This document shows positions 1 to 12,444 of a stretch of DNA of 64,000 bases, piece by piece. How positions within the stretch are numbered: position 1 is the first letter of the stretch; every line of letters starts with the position of its first letter. This DNA comes from Auriscalpium vulgare. Its lineage: Eukaryota; Basidiomycota; Agaricomycetes; Russulales; Auriscalpiaceae. The notes beneath the pieces are model-generated. The model worked only from the letters and a program-made list of their open reading frames with translations, was not told where the DNA came from and did not search any database. The stretch lies in NCBI GenBank assembly GCA_019915015.1, contig JAHBBC010000002.1, forward strand, positions 2,108,001 through 2,172,000, written 5' to 3'. The position numbers and the translations under genes were made by a program.

Positions 1-1431
1 CAAGTGCTCCACGTCTTGGAGGCTGCGAGCCAGCGTGGGCGGACCGCTGCTTGGGCGATCTGAATGCCCGCGCCGAGGCGACTGCGTAATAAGCTGTGCA
101 GCCCTGCCGACGCACCGAAAAGAAAACGTACCGTAGCTCGGTGTGTGGGGACCGTGCACTGACGTCAGCTGCAGCCCTCCCACTCTCCTGGGCGTCCACG
201 CTCCCTGCGTCCCCTTCAAGATCGTCGGCACTTTGTGGAGCTGTCGGTGTCGTCGGACTGGTGGTTGGGGACGGTGGGGGTGGGTCACGGGTAGTGCGCG
301 AGTGCGCCGGTTGGGACGCGGTGTCGCCGGAGCCCGTTTCTTGGGTGGCGGCTTCAAATGTAATGTACTAGGTCCGAAGCATCAGCAATGAGTTGTGAGA
401 AACAAATCGGCAACCTACCAGGCTGGACGGGCGCATCAAGGACAGCGGAGTGTACAGGACTTGCACACGGGCGGGAGTACTAAGGCAGACATCGAGCCTG
501 TCTCGAGGCAGCTGCCGCCGTCAAATCCTGTGAGATTAGCACAAGCCAGTCAGAAAATGTCAAGAGCGTACGTCAGGGTCACCGATATTGTGAGAGCGTG
601 CTCGCTGTCTGGACATTGGCGAAGCAGAGAAGAGCAGAGAGTGACAACGCTCGCGTTTGGTGCTGAACTCGGCAAATGCCGTGCCAGCCAACTCGAGCCT
701 CTTATCAGCTTGTCCGTCCCTTGTCAACGTACCTTTGCCAACTGCCCATGGAGTCCCACGTTGCTTTCCAAATCACTGCCCCTCCGCGCGGTAAGATCGT
801 GAATATCGATTCATCTCAAGGCGGTCACACATGTGCTGACGAGCGCGAAGGTGGTCGAGCTTGTGCTGTCGACCACCGAGCTCGTATCATTCGCCTCGTG
901 GCAGCCCGATCTCACTGCGGGGCCAGCAAACTCAGCGTGGCGCTCTGCGACACATCCAATTGCCGCCCCTCTAGCGTCCGCTGAGGCGTCTTCAAATGAA
1001 TGCAAGTCGGCCGGTGCGCTAGTCATCGACCCCAAGGGACCCGGTGCCCTTGTCGCCAACCATCGCGCAGTCACTGTGAAGTTGCATGTGCCGCACGACG
1101 CGAGCCCGGGGGCGAGCGTTACCATGGAGGAGGTCGTCGGCCGGCTGGTGAGCAAGTAGGGCATGCGGTGCGTTCCATTCAAATGGTCCGTCTACTCAGC
1201 GTGCTCATATCGTATGCAGCGTGGCGTAGCGACTTTGCGTGACGTTTCCGGAGAGTAGCACGTCTGGTGGTTAGTTTGTGTCGCATCGAGCACGTTGCAC
1301 CCACTGTTCCCTCGTCCACCGTCGACCCTGCGTAGCTGCTGTAGTCATACCTTCCTTGCAATCGAAACTCCTTTGCGCCTGACACTCATTCCCTCGTCGC
1401 AAGATCGCTTCAAGATAAGATTTCCGAGGCG
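1..1431. other. Left margin, no confident gene
   Basis: I find no recognisable protein here. A plus-strand open stretch (833-1159) encodes a low-complexity Ala/Ser/Val-rich peptide, and the ATG at 748 could begin a small gene spliced into it, but no GT-AG pair keeps the frame convincingly. The stretch lies just beyond the 3' end of the Plavaka gene and may be the outer part of that element, whose left terminus is not in the window. Confidence 0.3.
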
Positions 1432-4400
1432 CTAATAAACGGTAATGTACGTGTGTCTGTCTACAAAGGAAGACACATAGAATATGTGACACTTGTCGAG
1501 CACGTTCGCCGACGTCCAATGACGAGGAGCGTGCGGGCCAAAACGTGGTATAAGATGAATGCTACGGTGTATGGTACTGACCGGGACGACAGCGGCATGC
1601 CTATGATGGCCTGCTCGATACTTACGGCCCACGCGATACATGAGGTGATTCGGCTCCGCGGCCTGCGTGAATGGCGTGAACCATTCAACATAGGCTAGGT
1701 GGGTGGGTCCCCGATATCCCGGCGGGAATGCGGCCGTGCGCGCCTTCACCGGGAGGCTGAAAATGACCCGGACCTGAGCAACTTGATAGCCTGGGCAACT
1801 GGTCAGTCGCGACATGGTTTCGCAGCGAAAACAACACACCTGCAACGGTCGAACTGCCACCGTACCCCACGTTGATGAGCGCCGTGTCAAAACGCCCTGG
1901 AACAGCGCGGTGCCTCGTGTCGAGGTACGACGGCCGAGCATGGACCACATCATGAACGTCGGGGGCGTCTTCTTGACCCTGGGGATCGTCCAGCGAGAAC
2001 TTGACTGAATTGTATACTGCAACAGAGTTGAATTTCAGTTGCATGCCCGTCGCCAGGTTTTGAATTTGCGCTGAGGATAGGTTGGGGAATTGCTCCTTCA
2101 GAATGTGGCCTGCGAGCGCCTCCTCAAAGTCGACGGCCCCGTAGCGAAGACCGAGCTGTGCGAATGTCACAGATTTGAAGTTCGGGATGCGGGCGACGTG
2201 AAAGCGGGGGCGACGAGGTGCCGGCACTGGCGCCGCCTCGATGTTGGCCTGCTGAAGTCGCCAACGGACGAAATTTGCATGTCGCATGATTTGCTCCCGC
2301 CTGACCAGCCATTTCGTCATCTGGGTATAGACGTCCTTGTGGTTCGTAGCCCGGTATGCATCCTTGGCATAATCTATATGTAGCCGCTCGGTCGCCTCGG
2401 TGTTGTAATTATCCGTGGTGCCGAAGGAGCGAATGGACGCAACATAGTGACGAAGCGCGTGTAGCTTTGGGATGTTGACCCAGCCCGAATGCCGAGCTCC
2501 TCGAAGATGAACTTGTTGGCGTGGAAGCCCTTCAGCGCCTTCTCCAGGTACTTGAGGGTAGCCTCGCTGTGGGAGGGGTACTGCGCCAAGTAGAGGAAGT
2601 CGAGGAGAGCCCGCACCGCACGGACGACGTGCGTCGCGGGTACACCGGCGATAGGGTTGAGGTCAACGATCAGGCCCAGGAGGATTCGACATATGTCCTT
2701 ATGTTCTTGACCCGAGACACGGGACAAGATGGACAATCCATTCTTGAATAGACGGATGTTGTGGTTGGGTGGCAGGTGAGCGCATCGAGCATCGATCTCA
2801 CTGGCACCAAATGCGGTGGTCAGCCATGCCAGGAGATGCTTTAGCACGCCTTGATAAAGCTGGTGGAGAATATCGGGTGTCACCGCAATGAATACGTCGG
2901 AGTGGGGGAGTTCCTCCCAGAAGGGATGGTAGACGGGCTTGATGCCCGCCGCTTGGCACGCTCCGATGTACGTCTCGAGCCCGTCGTCAAGAGTGCGCAG
3001 CGCCTCGCACGCAGCTCTGATACTCCGCATGGTTGCCGAGGTCATCCGAGCCAACTTGACACTTGGGACATTCGCCCGTCTTCACGCAAGCAACAAGGAC
3101 CTGTTCAGGGTAGTCCCCAATGAAGACCGCGAATATTGGGTGACAGCGGCGGACCACGCCGTCGCCACTGGCCATGGGTGTGCCAGCCAATGCGTGAGGT
3201 CGAGTAGGGGATGTGATTTTTCGTACGCATGCGTGGAAGAGATTCGCGGTTGCGCGTCGTCTGGTCTCGGGGTCCGTGATGTGAGACACTCGAGCAGTTG
3301 GGAGGTATCCGATGAGGATTTGCGCCCGTTTTGTTGGCCGTCGGCGCACGTCCTTGGAGATATTGCCTATCGTAAGATAAAGTGGGTAGGCGGACTTGTT
3401 ACGGAACTGGGTGACGAGGGTCTTGTCGGAGGAGAGAATGAGGGGGACAACGGTTGCACCAGGCGTGTTCTTCTCGAGGCGTGTCTGCCACAGTGTTAGG
3501 AAAGTGAGACAGCCGAGCACAAGTAGCACGCACCTGCATTGAGTACCACCACCTTCCGGTATTCATCTCACTATAGACAGGCACTGTGTGCTCGTCGTCG
3601 GCGTAGTGGCTCTCCGGGGCAAACTTCATCGAGGACAGGAACTCTGGGTCGCCATATAGCTCCTTGATACATTGCATGATGTCGCGCGAGTACACCTCGT
3701 AGGTTTCACCATCAACAACGATTTCTTCGCAGTTAAATTGAGGAGTGGGGGGTAGTCGAGTGTCGATGATCTTGTTCAGCTCGGTCGTGTTCTTGAATGA
3801 AAGATTGAGGCGGTCGCGCACCTGGCGCGCCACGCAACTTGTCAGTCGCCAGCCATGGAAGAGAAGTGGCTTGGACTTACTTCGGCAATCTGCAATAGCT
3901 CCGTGAACGCTGTTGATGTGGGCCCCCTCATCTTCGCCCAGCGTGCGACTTCCCAGTCCAGCTTGCTGCTGAACGGCGCCCACGGGTTTGCAGGGTCATT
4001 GCCATTTAGATTTTCACGATACGAGGTGTAGGCGTGTGCCGCGTCGTCGGCGAGAGGGACGCCGGCCTGCCCGCCAAAATGAACGACATTCGGGTCCTGG
4101 TTGAGCTGTTCCTCTGCAGCCGCGCGCTGCTGTTGTGCCAGGAGCTCTGCCTCGTCATCCTCAAGCAGCGGGAAGTCGGGGTCATCGAGATGTGGTTCGT
4201 TAGCGACATTGTCCGGCAAGTGTACTGCGTGGATGTCGTCAACGGCAGGGACGTTCAGTGCAGCCTCCATCTCGGCGTCGTCTTCTTGGTCGTACTCCTC
4301 GTCCTCCTGCCCCACAGCCGCAGCCGCAGCTTCATCCTCATCGTCCCAGGCATCATCGTGGCCATCGAAGCCTTGCGCCCACATGGCCGCCATATCTGCC

Positions 4401-4477
4401 ATGGCCACATCATCTGTGCATCTGTTCAGAATCGGGCGCAAAATCACGGAGAGAAGGTCGTCTTTCCCTCCCATCAC
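1432..4477 (-). pseudogene. Plavaka-family transposase, frameshifted
   Basis: Encodes a transposase of the Plavaka family, common in basidiomycetes; it would act in the nucleus on its own element ends. In order it shows an acidic, Glu/Asp/Ala-rich N-terminus (about residues 30-120); the hallmark block GATVVPLILSSDKT...NKSAYPLYLTIGNISK; CPKC; the core ITPDILHQLYQGVLKHLLAWL (printed VTPDILHQLYQG); VNIPKLHALRHY; TTDNYNTEATERLHIDYAKD; and a C-terminal VRVIFSLP...HLAYVEWFTPF. The frame changes at about 3015 (between CPKC...HAEY and EALRTLDDG) and again at about 2490 (between EELGIR and VNIPKLHALRHY), with no room for an intron without deleting conserved residues. A third change near 1800 may be a real intron. 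The call is therefore pseudogene, unless the shifts are sequencing errors. The start at 4477 is 38 bp from the divergent gene on the plus strand. Confidence 0.85.
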
Positions 4478-4514
4478 CTACCGACACCCTGCGCTTGTGC
4501 TGGACAGCTGACGG

Positions 4515-7329
4515 ATGGCCAACGGTTGCAAGCACAACCGCGTCGAGTCGCCAACGGGCAGCGAAGAAGAGGGCGAGCGATCACCCTCCCCTGAACTTAC
4601 GCCGGCGCAAAAGCGCACACGCACGCTCGCCAACAAGAGGGCACAGGCTGCGCAGGCGGCTGGTAAGGATACGGTCCTGAAGAGGAGTGAGTCGAGTGCT
4701 TGCCGCGTTGTCCGAGCTAACGGCGTAGGGCCCAACTTGCCTGTTACAGGTTCGCGTCAAGCGGCTGCGACGAGAAAAAGTCAAGGTGAACTCACCAGTG
4801 AGTCCGTCAACCGCTATGCAACAGGCCAACCTCCTGACACATCTGCTCTTGCAAAAGCGTCGGGCATGCCCCGCAACAGATCCAAGCGCAAGGCGGCGGA
4901 TTCGTCGGTTGCCGGCGTGGTGCCGCCGTGCAAGAAGTCTGCTGGCAAGGCACAGCATGAGAATCGCGACGGTGAGCACACAACCTGCAGCTCACCTACG
5001 TATCCACTCATCGGCGCCTAACTAGACCATCCTGGCGGCGACACCGGAGATACCAGTCAACAGCCGGCCAAGGTGACATTGTCCGCGGCCTCGAAGAAGG
5101 GTGGTACGACGCAGGGCCACGAAGACCTGTTGAACAAAATGCCCGCCGGTAAGCATGCGCTCTGGTGGCCGTCGAAGTCGTGTCTGCTGTACTTACCTCT
5201 TGATCCACCCCAAGGTGCCTTCGACGGAGACCGGGAGTCCTCCCCAGTCATTGCGCCGGTGTCCCAGGCCGCCTTTGGCAACACTGACCGTGATGAGTAC
5301 GACTTGGCGTCATCAGCGGACGAAGACCTCGTCGAGGTACTCCCAGAGAGAAACGAGACCTGGGATCTCTCAAGCGGCGAGGACTCGGGCAGCGACGGCG
5401 GGCAGAAGAAAGGGTCCAAACTGCACAAGCAGTTCAAAGCTGGAGTGAGTCACTTGCGTTCATCTATCAGAGTCTATACTTACACACTGTGATTCACACT
5501 GTCGTGTGACTTAGGTTCCACAATGGGAGGCAGATGACGCTTCACGAGCGCCACTCAGTGCCCGCAAGCGCGAACTGCAAGCGCTGGCAGACGCCGACCT
5601 CTCCGACTTCGACCCCAACGTCGTTCCGAGGCCCACCGAGCGTACGACCGCTGCGCACCCTTCCCAGCAAGCGGCAGCCCAGCAGAAGCAGCAGGTAGTA
5701 CCTGCACGCAAGGTATGTGGCGCTTCCTGTTGTGATTCTTCGGACGCTGACCAGCGTTGTCGGTCAGAAGACGAAGACGACGACAAAGACAACGAGTGAC
5801 GTGGCAACCCACCAGGTGCGTGCCCCTTCCATCCGACGACTTGCTTTGCTGACAGACTGTTGGTCAAGACGAGGCCCAACCTCACCGACAACGGGAGCAA
5901 CCTTGAGGGCGACATCGCGGGTGACCCTGGGTCGCGCTCTGCCACCGCTCCGGCGTCGTCAAGGAGCAATCGGGGCGGAGCTGGGGGGTCGAGCGCAGTG
6001 GCGCGTGCCCCGCACGTTGAGGCAAGTCATCCGCCATTTCTTAGCCACAGACATAGCTGACTGGTGTTCCGTGGTTGGGCCATCAAGTTGAGACCGGCAT
6101 CGTCTGCCGACATGCGGCGCCAGGGCGACTCGGACATCGAGACAGCCCAGAGGACACGCTCTGCAGCAGCGTCGGTCGAGGCAGCAGCCCTGGAAAACAA
6201 CTGGCCCTCGTCAACGGATGTCGTGCGAATCAGGGGACGCCGTATGACGTTGGGCGACCAGTCTAGGGAAGTTCGGGAGGTAATCTCGAAGGCCGCCGCC
6301 GATGAGGTTCCCTATGGCATCTGCTTCGACACTGCTTACCCCAGTGCCGACCGTCGCGTGGAGCAGCTACAACGCGCGCTCATCCGAGCTGCCACCTCGC
6401 TCAACAGGCATGCTATTGCGAAGTGGCTCAAGGAAGACGAGTCGTACGTCATGCAGATGATCAAAATTGTACGTTGTTTATCTTCTTCACTGCCAGATGC
6501 TCGCTGACGGCCGTGCGCATCCCGCAGCCCGAGGCTCGTGTGTCCAATTATCGCAAGAAATTCAAAGACGTCGCGTCCCACATCGTCAAGCCCATGTACA
6601 ATCTCTCGGGCATCCCAGAGAACAAGTACATCCGCAGGTTGAAGAAGATGCGTGCGCCGGACGCTCGCCTCTACATATTCCCAGGAGATTTTGCGGTGAG
6701 TCGCGCTTGAACCTGCGCGGGGACATTCACTAACACGCACTCCGTCGCTCACGTCAGACGTTGGCGTTAGAGACAGGCGAGCCATTCTTCCACCCGGCGG
6801 TCATCGCCGTCATCCGTGAAGTCAGCTTTGGCCCCACTGCATCGCCAAGATTCCCCCGCAAGATGTATGCCAAGATTGGGCGGAACAAAGAGAGTCCCGA
6901 GCTCCCTCGGTCGATGGTAGCTATGGCAGCCACCGCGGTACGTGCTTAATTGAAGCCCGCTGTGTTCCGTTCTCACAGGATCACCAGCTTGATGCAGCGC
7001 TGTCTGCGTACGATCTCAGCCCTGAGGCCCCCACAGTTGTCGACTTCACTGCGGACCAGTTCGGCAAGGTTTACAAAGAGCATTGGACCCGCTTGCGGCG
7101 CTTGAAGAAGACCTCTGCAGTTGGGTACTCCAGGCTCATGTCTAGGCTCTATCATGCGGTGTACGTCCCCAATCTTAGCGGGACAAAGCCTGCTACGACC
7201 TGCTGATGATGTCTCCACAGCTCACAGAACAGCAACTCCGACGTTGACACTGAGGACGATGTGCAGCCCATCGCTGAGGACAATGTCGTCGACGAAGAGG
7301 CGTTCTTGAGGGCCTTTGGTGAAGAGTAG
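4515..7329 (+). CDS. DUF6532-like nuclear protein of the Plavaka neighbourhood (multi-exon)
   Basis: Function unknown. The N-terminal half is low-complexity and charged (Ser/Glu/Lys-rich, basic KRKAADS and KKS patches, then acidic ASSADEDLVEVLPE), as in nuclear DNA- or chromatin-binding proteins. The C-terminal ~250 residues (exons from about 6110 to 7329) are ordered and resemble the basidiomycete DUF6532 domain: VSNYRKKFKDVA, a YIFPGDFA segment, PFFHPAVIAVIREVSFG, then PRSMVAMAATA and FGKVYKEHWTRL. About eight exons with small GT-AG introns; the middle (5720-6060) is hard to join without a stop and is uncertain. Start chosen at ATG 4515, immediately divergent from the Plavaka gene, so the two probably shared a promoter. 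The stop is at 7327-7329. The DUF6532 assignment is from memory of the family pattern. Confidence 0.65.
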
Positions 7330-7749
7330 ACAGCGCCTGGACAGGGTGGTGACTGGGCTGGTGCTTTGGGCAATGTGTTCTCTCCCACAGCGGCGTTTCC
7401 TATTCATCATTCATTCCATTTTGTGTGCAGCTATACCCTGTAGAGTGCATATCATGTTCTTATAGATGTCTTAGTATGATCTAGGCTTTGTCTTAATATG
7501 ATCTTGTCATGAACTCAATGTGTCCTTGGTGTTATCTCAATGTGTTCTTGGTGTGACATGCATCACTTACTGATAGTTAGTGCAAGTGGGGTGGACCTAC
7601 AGTGGTATTGGCCTTACACTGGTATAAAAATGACGACAATAAGATCAATTTAAGTATGAGCTAACCTTAACTTACCCTTAGCTTGGTATGACCATATAAG
7701 ACCTTATTGGTGCAGCATGTTGTCTTATAAGGAGGGGAGGGGTTTCCAG
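7330..7749. other. AT-rich intergenic stretch
   Basis: No gene. Contains imperfect short repeats (ATGATCT, TGTTCTTGGTGT, TGGTAT). This is the likely right-hand non-coding end of the Plavaka/DUF6532 element plus the upstream region of the dioxygenase gene. I could not define a terminal inverted repeat, because the matching left end lies outside the window. Confidence 0.35.
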
Positions 7750-9114
7750 ATGCACCGCGAAGACCAAAGGCCCAAAGGCCTCATCGAAGGCGGCCAAGAC
7801 GCGGCGGCGGCGTGAAGACCGTCGGGAGGCGGCAGCGCAGCAGGACCCGCTAACTGCAATCCACGAGCCGTCCTTCGCCAGGCGGCATGCGGAGCCGAAG
7901 CTGTACAAAGTCAACGCGGATGCGTACGAGTATGCCGTCACAAACGGGGCGTACACCGTCCGCCGCCTGGGAAGCTTCCAAGACGAGCCGTGGACTGCGG
8001 GGGAGCTCGACGAGATGGGGTTCGCGGACTTCCCGTGGAATGGAATGTGCGTGCTCGTCCGTCGCTCGCGCTCGCACAACTCAATCATAACACCCCCAGT
8101 GACACATACGTGATCCTCGACCTCGAGAAGCGCATCATCGCGGTCTTGTTGGGGCGGCCGGAGCATGATGAGGACCGTCCTCTGAACGACTCGTGGGATG
8201 CCGCCATGGGTCGCAACGCAACTTTGTTCGAGTCCGTCCGCAAATCTGGGGAGGAGCGTCGCGCGTTTCCGAACAAGCTGGTCCACCACCGTCGCGGCAA
8301 TTTCACCGCTTTCTCCTTTGGCATATCTTACGGGGGCGGCCAGTTGGTAAGTTGGTTCCTCCCTGTTGAATGCTTGCCTTGCTCATCGGTTCCTCAGGCC
8401 CCCGGGGTGCTTCGGCAAAGCAAATCGCGGCAGCGGGTGGTCGACCAACTGCGCGGCTCAGGCGACGTCGCCCGCATGGCTGGCCACCAAAGCAGTGCGT
8501 CCCTCAGACCTACCCCTCACGCCCTCACTCACCATGCAGCAGAGGGCCTCGTGTCCTTCTTTCCTCAGCCTTATCAACACATGCGCAAGGGCATACATGA
8601 TTTGTGCGCCGCGGACCCGACGCTGGAGCTCCCGTTCAAGACGAGCGCGTACCCAACCGCGACGGCGAACCTGGGGCCCGACACCGTATGCCTCGACCAT
8701 AATGATTGCACTAACTTCCCGAGCCTGGCATGCGCCATCACCGCCCTGGGCTCCTTCGACGCGGACAAGGGCGGCCAGTTATACTTCTGGGACTTGGGGC
8801 TCCGGGTCCGCTTCCCCGCCGGCTCCACCATTCTACTCTCCTCTGCAGGTCTTCGTCACGGGAACTTGCCCATCCAACCGGGTGAGAAGCGGTATTCCTT
8901 CACGCAATACTGCCCGGGGGCGCTCCTGCGATGGGTGAGGCATGGCATGAGGCCGGCAGGCAGCCTCTCGCCGGAGGAACGCGAGAGGTTGGACGGCAGT
9001 GAGGGTGAGGGTTGGGAGAGGCAGTTGGAGAGACTGTCGAGGTACAACACGCTCCAGGAGGACCGGGAAGCCCTCCTTCGTCGCGAGAGGGAGCTGTGGG
9101 GTGGTGGGAAGTAG
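7750..9114 (+). CDS. TET/JBP-family 2-oxoglutarate/Fe(II) dioxygenase
   Basis: Predicted to oxidise a methyl group on a DNA base (5-methylcytosine in TET enzymes, thymine in JBP) using 2-oxoglutarate, O2 and Fe(II). The double-stranded beta-helix core is intact: HxD iron motif LDHND (His codon 8698-8700, Asp 8704-8706), CAITALGSF, GGQLYFWDLGLRVRFPAGS, distal His in LRHGN (8857-8859), and the 2-oxoglutarate-binding Arg in EKRYSFTQY. Upstream lie a basic KTRRRREDRR segment, an ILDLEKRIIAVLLGRPEHDE region and FSFGISYGGGQ. Introns about 8047-8099, 8347-8397 and 8494-8538, all GT-AG; the protein is roughly 400 residues. The N-terminus is uncertain: the first block begins after a TTTCCAG acceptor, and no in-frame ATG is visible upstream, so a first exon is missing from my model or lost. 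Fungal members of this family are known to be expanded and linked to transposons. Confidence 0.8.
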
Positions 9115-9378
9115 ACGTCCGCCGTACGCCCATGATTTCGTGTTCATGTACTTTTTATTGCAAATATAGTGATAGGTTCTAAGTCAACCATAATTTGAAA
9201 GCCCTTCAATTGCAAGTGCATACGGAAAACCCCGGCGGGACGTCAATATATAAGCCTGCAAACGTGTCGATAAACAAGTCTACTTTTCAGGCCCCGACTT
9301 CATTCCATTCCTTCGTCGCCCTGCCCCACGTCACAATCAACCATCAACCACTCCCTCGTCCACCTGCTCGCAGTCAAG
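9115..9378 (+). promoter_or_regulatory. Intergenic region upstream of gene X
   Basis: A 264-bp gap between the dioxygenase stop and the gene X start codon. It contains an AT-rich stretch with a TATA-like AATATATAAG (9244-9253), about 130 bp before the ATG, followed by a pyrimidine-rich leader (CTTCATTCCATTCCTTCGTC). This fits a fungal RNA polymerase II promoter and 5' leader for gene X. Confidence 0.4.
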
Positions 9379-10095
9379 ATGGCTCGACGCGGATCTGCCA
9401 GGCTGATGGAAGCCGCGAAGAAACGGAGACAGGACAGACAAGTCCGGTTGACTCAGGCCGTTCGCGAAGCGCAAAAAGAATATGTCACCAAGGCCACATT
9501 GATTGCGGTGGAGCACGGTCGGTGAGTACTGTCTTCTAGAGGTCAGATCCAATTTAAACAAACCTTTCAGGTCCCTTGAGTGGGTCGTCGGGCAGCTGCA
9601 CCTCGGCGGCCGTCGGCTTACCAAAAAGCGCGCCGCCAGTCCCTGGAGCACGTTCATCGGCCGCCAACTCAGGAAATTGAACCAGGGTACGTGCCATCTA
9701 TCCCGCCGTCAACTGCGGCTGACCGGTGACGCTCCTACAGGGAAGTCGAAGGGCGACAAGTTGTCGATCAGCAAGTTCCTTGAAGAGGACAAGGAGGAGC
9801 TGCAAGAAGCCTACGAGAAACTCACCATGGCGGAGAAGGCCACTCTCAAGGAGGAAGGGGAGCGCAGTCGCAAAGAGAGGGCGGTCCTCCCCATGAGGAA
9901 GAGCGAGAAGTCCGTGCAAAAGGACTTCCACGAGACCTTCAAGGCGCTCACGAACGAGGTGAGCCAGTCGTCCCTCAACCCCGTCGCCCTAGCTCACAGA
10001 CACCTAGGTACATGGAGGCCTTCAGCGTACGCAGGGCGAGGCGATCATGTTCGGGGTCCGTGGCGAAGTCACCCAATATGGTGCGCCCAAAATCT
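9379..10095 (+). pseudogene. Gene X, 5' part (exons 1-4), split by HEL-1
   Basis: A basidiomycete-type protein of unknown function; similar proteins are, to my recollection, widespread in Agaricomycetes. Exons about 9379-9521, 9571-9686, 9741-9958 and 10008-10095, with clean GT-AG introns that preserve frame. The product starts MARRGSARLMEAAKKRR (basic), then SLEWVVGQLHLGGRRLTK, a Lys/Glu-rich helical segment (EEDKEELQEAYEKLTMAEKATLKEE) and AIMFGVRGEVTQYGAPKIY. Coding breaks off after APKI(Y), where the HEL-1 element begins; the continuation lies 12.65 kb away at 22751. The start is the first ATG after the leader and is followed by uninterrupted coding. The gene must be inactive, or make a truncated product, on this chromosome. 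Confidence 0.75.
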
Positions 10096-11963
10096 ACTTG
10101 GTGGGAAATGGCCAGTGCAAGCATGGCAGTACAATTACTCTTAATCGGGGGTAGCGCAACTGCTCCACACAGCGTGATTTGAATCTGCGGCTAAAATCCG
10201 GACTACTTCAGTTCCCCTGGGGACCCTTCGGGCCCACTCAGTGCACTCCGCGGGGACCCTGCGGGTCCCGCACACACCCCGCAGGCTCAGGCGCACCCAG
10301 CCATTGCTGGAGCAGCTGAAGCTTGCGTGCCGTGCAGTGGGCGCCGCTAGGATCTCGCAGGAGCCGCCAGGACCCCACGCTGCAAGGGTTGAGCGGCATC
10401 TGCCGCTGCCGCGCACACACCGCCAGGTCCGAGTGGGGGGCGCCATGTCTATGCACTCCACCTCGCGCCATATCCACGCCAGCCGCACCGGCCGTGTTGG
10501 TATCCTCTGGCCTGTCTTTGGTGGCTGTCGCTCCGCGTGCCGCGCATGGACGAGGTGGATGAGGCGTAGTAGGGAAGTGGAGGATGGGATATAGTGAGCA
10601 AGTGCGTGTGCCGGACGCGCGCGGGGGTGGCGGGCAGTAGGGCAGGCAGCACAGATGTGGCCTTGGGGGATGCGCGTGGTAATGATTGTTGATGTCAGCA
10701 TTAGCACGTCTGTAAACTATATACATGCACCATTATCCGTCTAAAATGCCCAGCACGCGTTGGGTACCCCGCTATTATTGCCGCTGCCGTCGGTGTGCCC
10801 ATGCGAGTTGCGTCCTCTTTGCTATGCGTCATCCTCGCCGTCCTTTCTGTGTGTCATCCTTGTTGTCTTCACTGCGCTATTGCTTGTCGCCCTCGCAGTG
10901 CGCTACTGCTCCCCACCCTGACTGCTTGCCCATCCGCATCGTCCTCGCAGTGCAGGGAGGCACCTGGTGTGGCACCATGCAAGGCTGCGCAAGCGGGTCT
11001 TGTGGTTGTCAGGGAGCTGTGGAGGCTAGATAGCCCCACGGGCAAGCGTGGAAGAGATGAAGGAACAAGTGGGCAAGTGGCAGAGGGGGGCTGGGCCGGG
11101 TTCAATTCCCACTACCTGCAGTCAACAAAAGCAAGTGTGATTGCGTGGCCTTCAGGTTCAACACGCTTCACGGCTTCCGCCCTGTTACCACCTCACCAAC
11201 CGCGATACCTCCCCTGCATCCTCCCACCATCACTGTCATCTCACCAACACCCTAGTCAGCTGTGCAATGACCAGACAGCATGGGCACAACGAAGACTACC
11301 ACCAAGGGGCGATGCACATGGGCACGCATCAAGGACGACGGGCATGGGCACGCAGTGACGGTGGACAACGGGCATGGGTGCGCGGTGAGGGCGGGTGACG
11401 TGCATGGTCACGGTGCGAGGGCACTGGCATGCAGCAAGGGTGAGCGAGAGCGTGATGGTAGTCAAAGGCGGCGCACATAGGCGTGAGGCGAGGGCGGCGA
11501 GTAGCGGTGTGTGATGAGGGCGACGAGCAGCGGTGCGCATTGAGCCGCCACAGGGCGCAACAAGGACTGTGACGAGTGCACAATGAGGACCACAACAAGC
11601 GGCGCATAACGAGGACAACAAGCACTGCATGACAGCGGCAACACACGTGGGCTCACAGCAAGGGCACATGGCAGCGACAAACAGGGTGCAGCGAGGGCAC
11701 GCGGCGATAGCGACAAGAAGGGCACGCCCCGCACAGACCAAGCGCACCAATGTTTGAATCCTGTGGCACGGGGTCCTGTCGGTCGCGCAGGGCCCCTGTG
11801 TGTATAGGCGGCGGCGGCAGCAACGGTGCGGCTGAGCCCTCGCCGCGCGCGGTCCTGGCGGCTCCCGCAAGGACCTTGCGGCATTCCGTGCGCTGCGCAC
11901 GAGCTCCAGCCGCTCCAGCAATGGCTGGGCACACCTGAGCCTGCAAGGTGCCTGCAGGACCCG

Positions 11964-12405
11964 TGTTACACTCTAGCCCGCACGCGAGATACGGGGAGAG
12001 GGTATCGGGGTCACGCACTAACAACGCCGCAAGGAGTTGTAGTGGTATCAATGCAAGTCTAGATCGACCTGTCTGAGGGCGAGGGTACAAGATGAGAGGA
12101 GGTAGCCCTGCGCCGTTCTAGCACACGCTTCAGAGTATCAGAGGGGATCAGATACAAATGAATAGGCTGAAGAGTCGTCGTATGTACATGGGGTTTATAT
12201 AGTAAAGGGAGTCTTCCGTATCAGCCAATCAGTACGTGCGGGATACAAGTCCAATAGCTGTTGGGATGCATGCAGGAGGCCTGCAGGCATATCAGTCATG
12301 GATCAGTCATCCATCAGTCACATGATAAAGTAAGGTGTTAGGGGATAAGAAAAAGAAAGTCATATGTCCGTGCCGTTACCAAGCGAGGCAGCGCGGCGTG
12401 TAACA
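11964..12405 (-). repeat. Gypsy-1 3' LTR
   Basis: 442 bp; starts TGTTACA, ends TGTAACA. Contains the TATA box (TTTATATA on the plus strand, 12194-12201) and the same inferred transcription-start decamer as the 5' LTR (12159-12168). The polypurine tract AGAGGGTGA (sense strand) abuts it at 12406-12414. Confidence 0.95.
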
Positions 12406-12444
12406 TCACCCTCTGCTAGAATTGTTGTCGACCGCGACAACACC

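Noticed and set aside
11090..11125. tRNA-type B box (GGGTTCAATTCCC) inside the MULE-like element
   Set aside because: No A box at a fitting distance and no acceptor stem; a single box is not enough.
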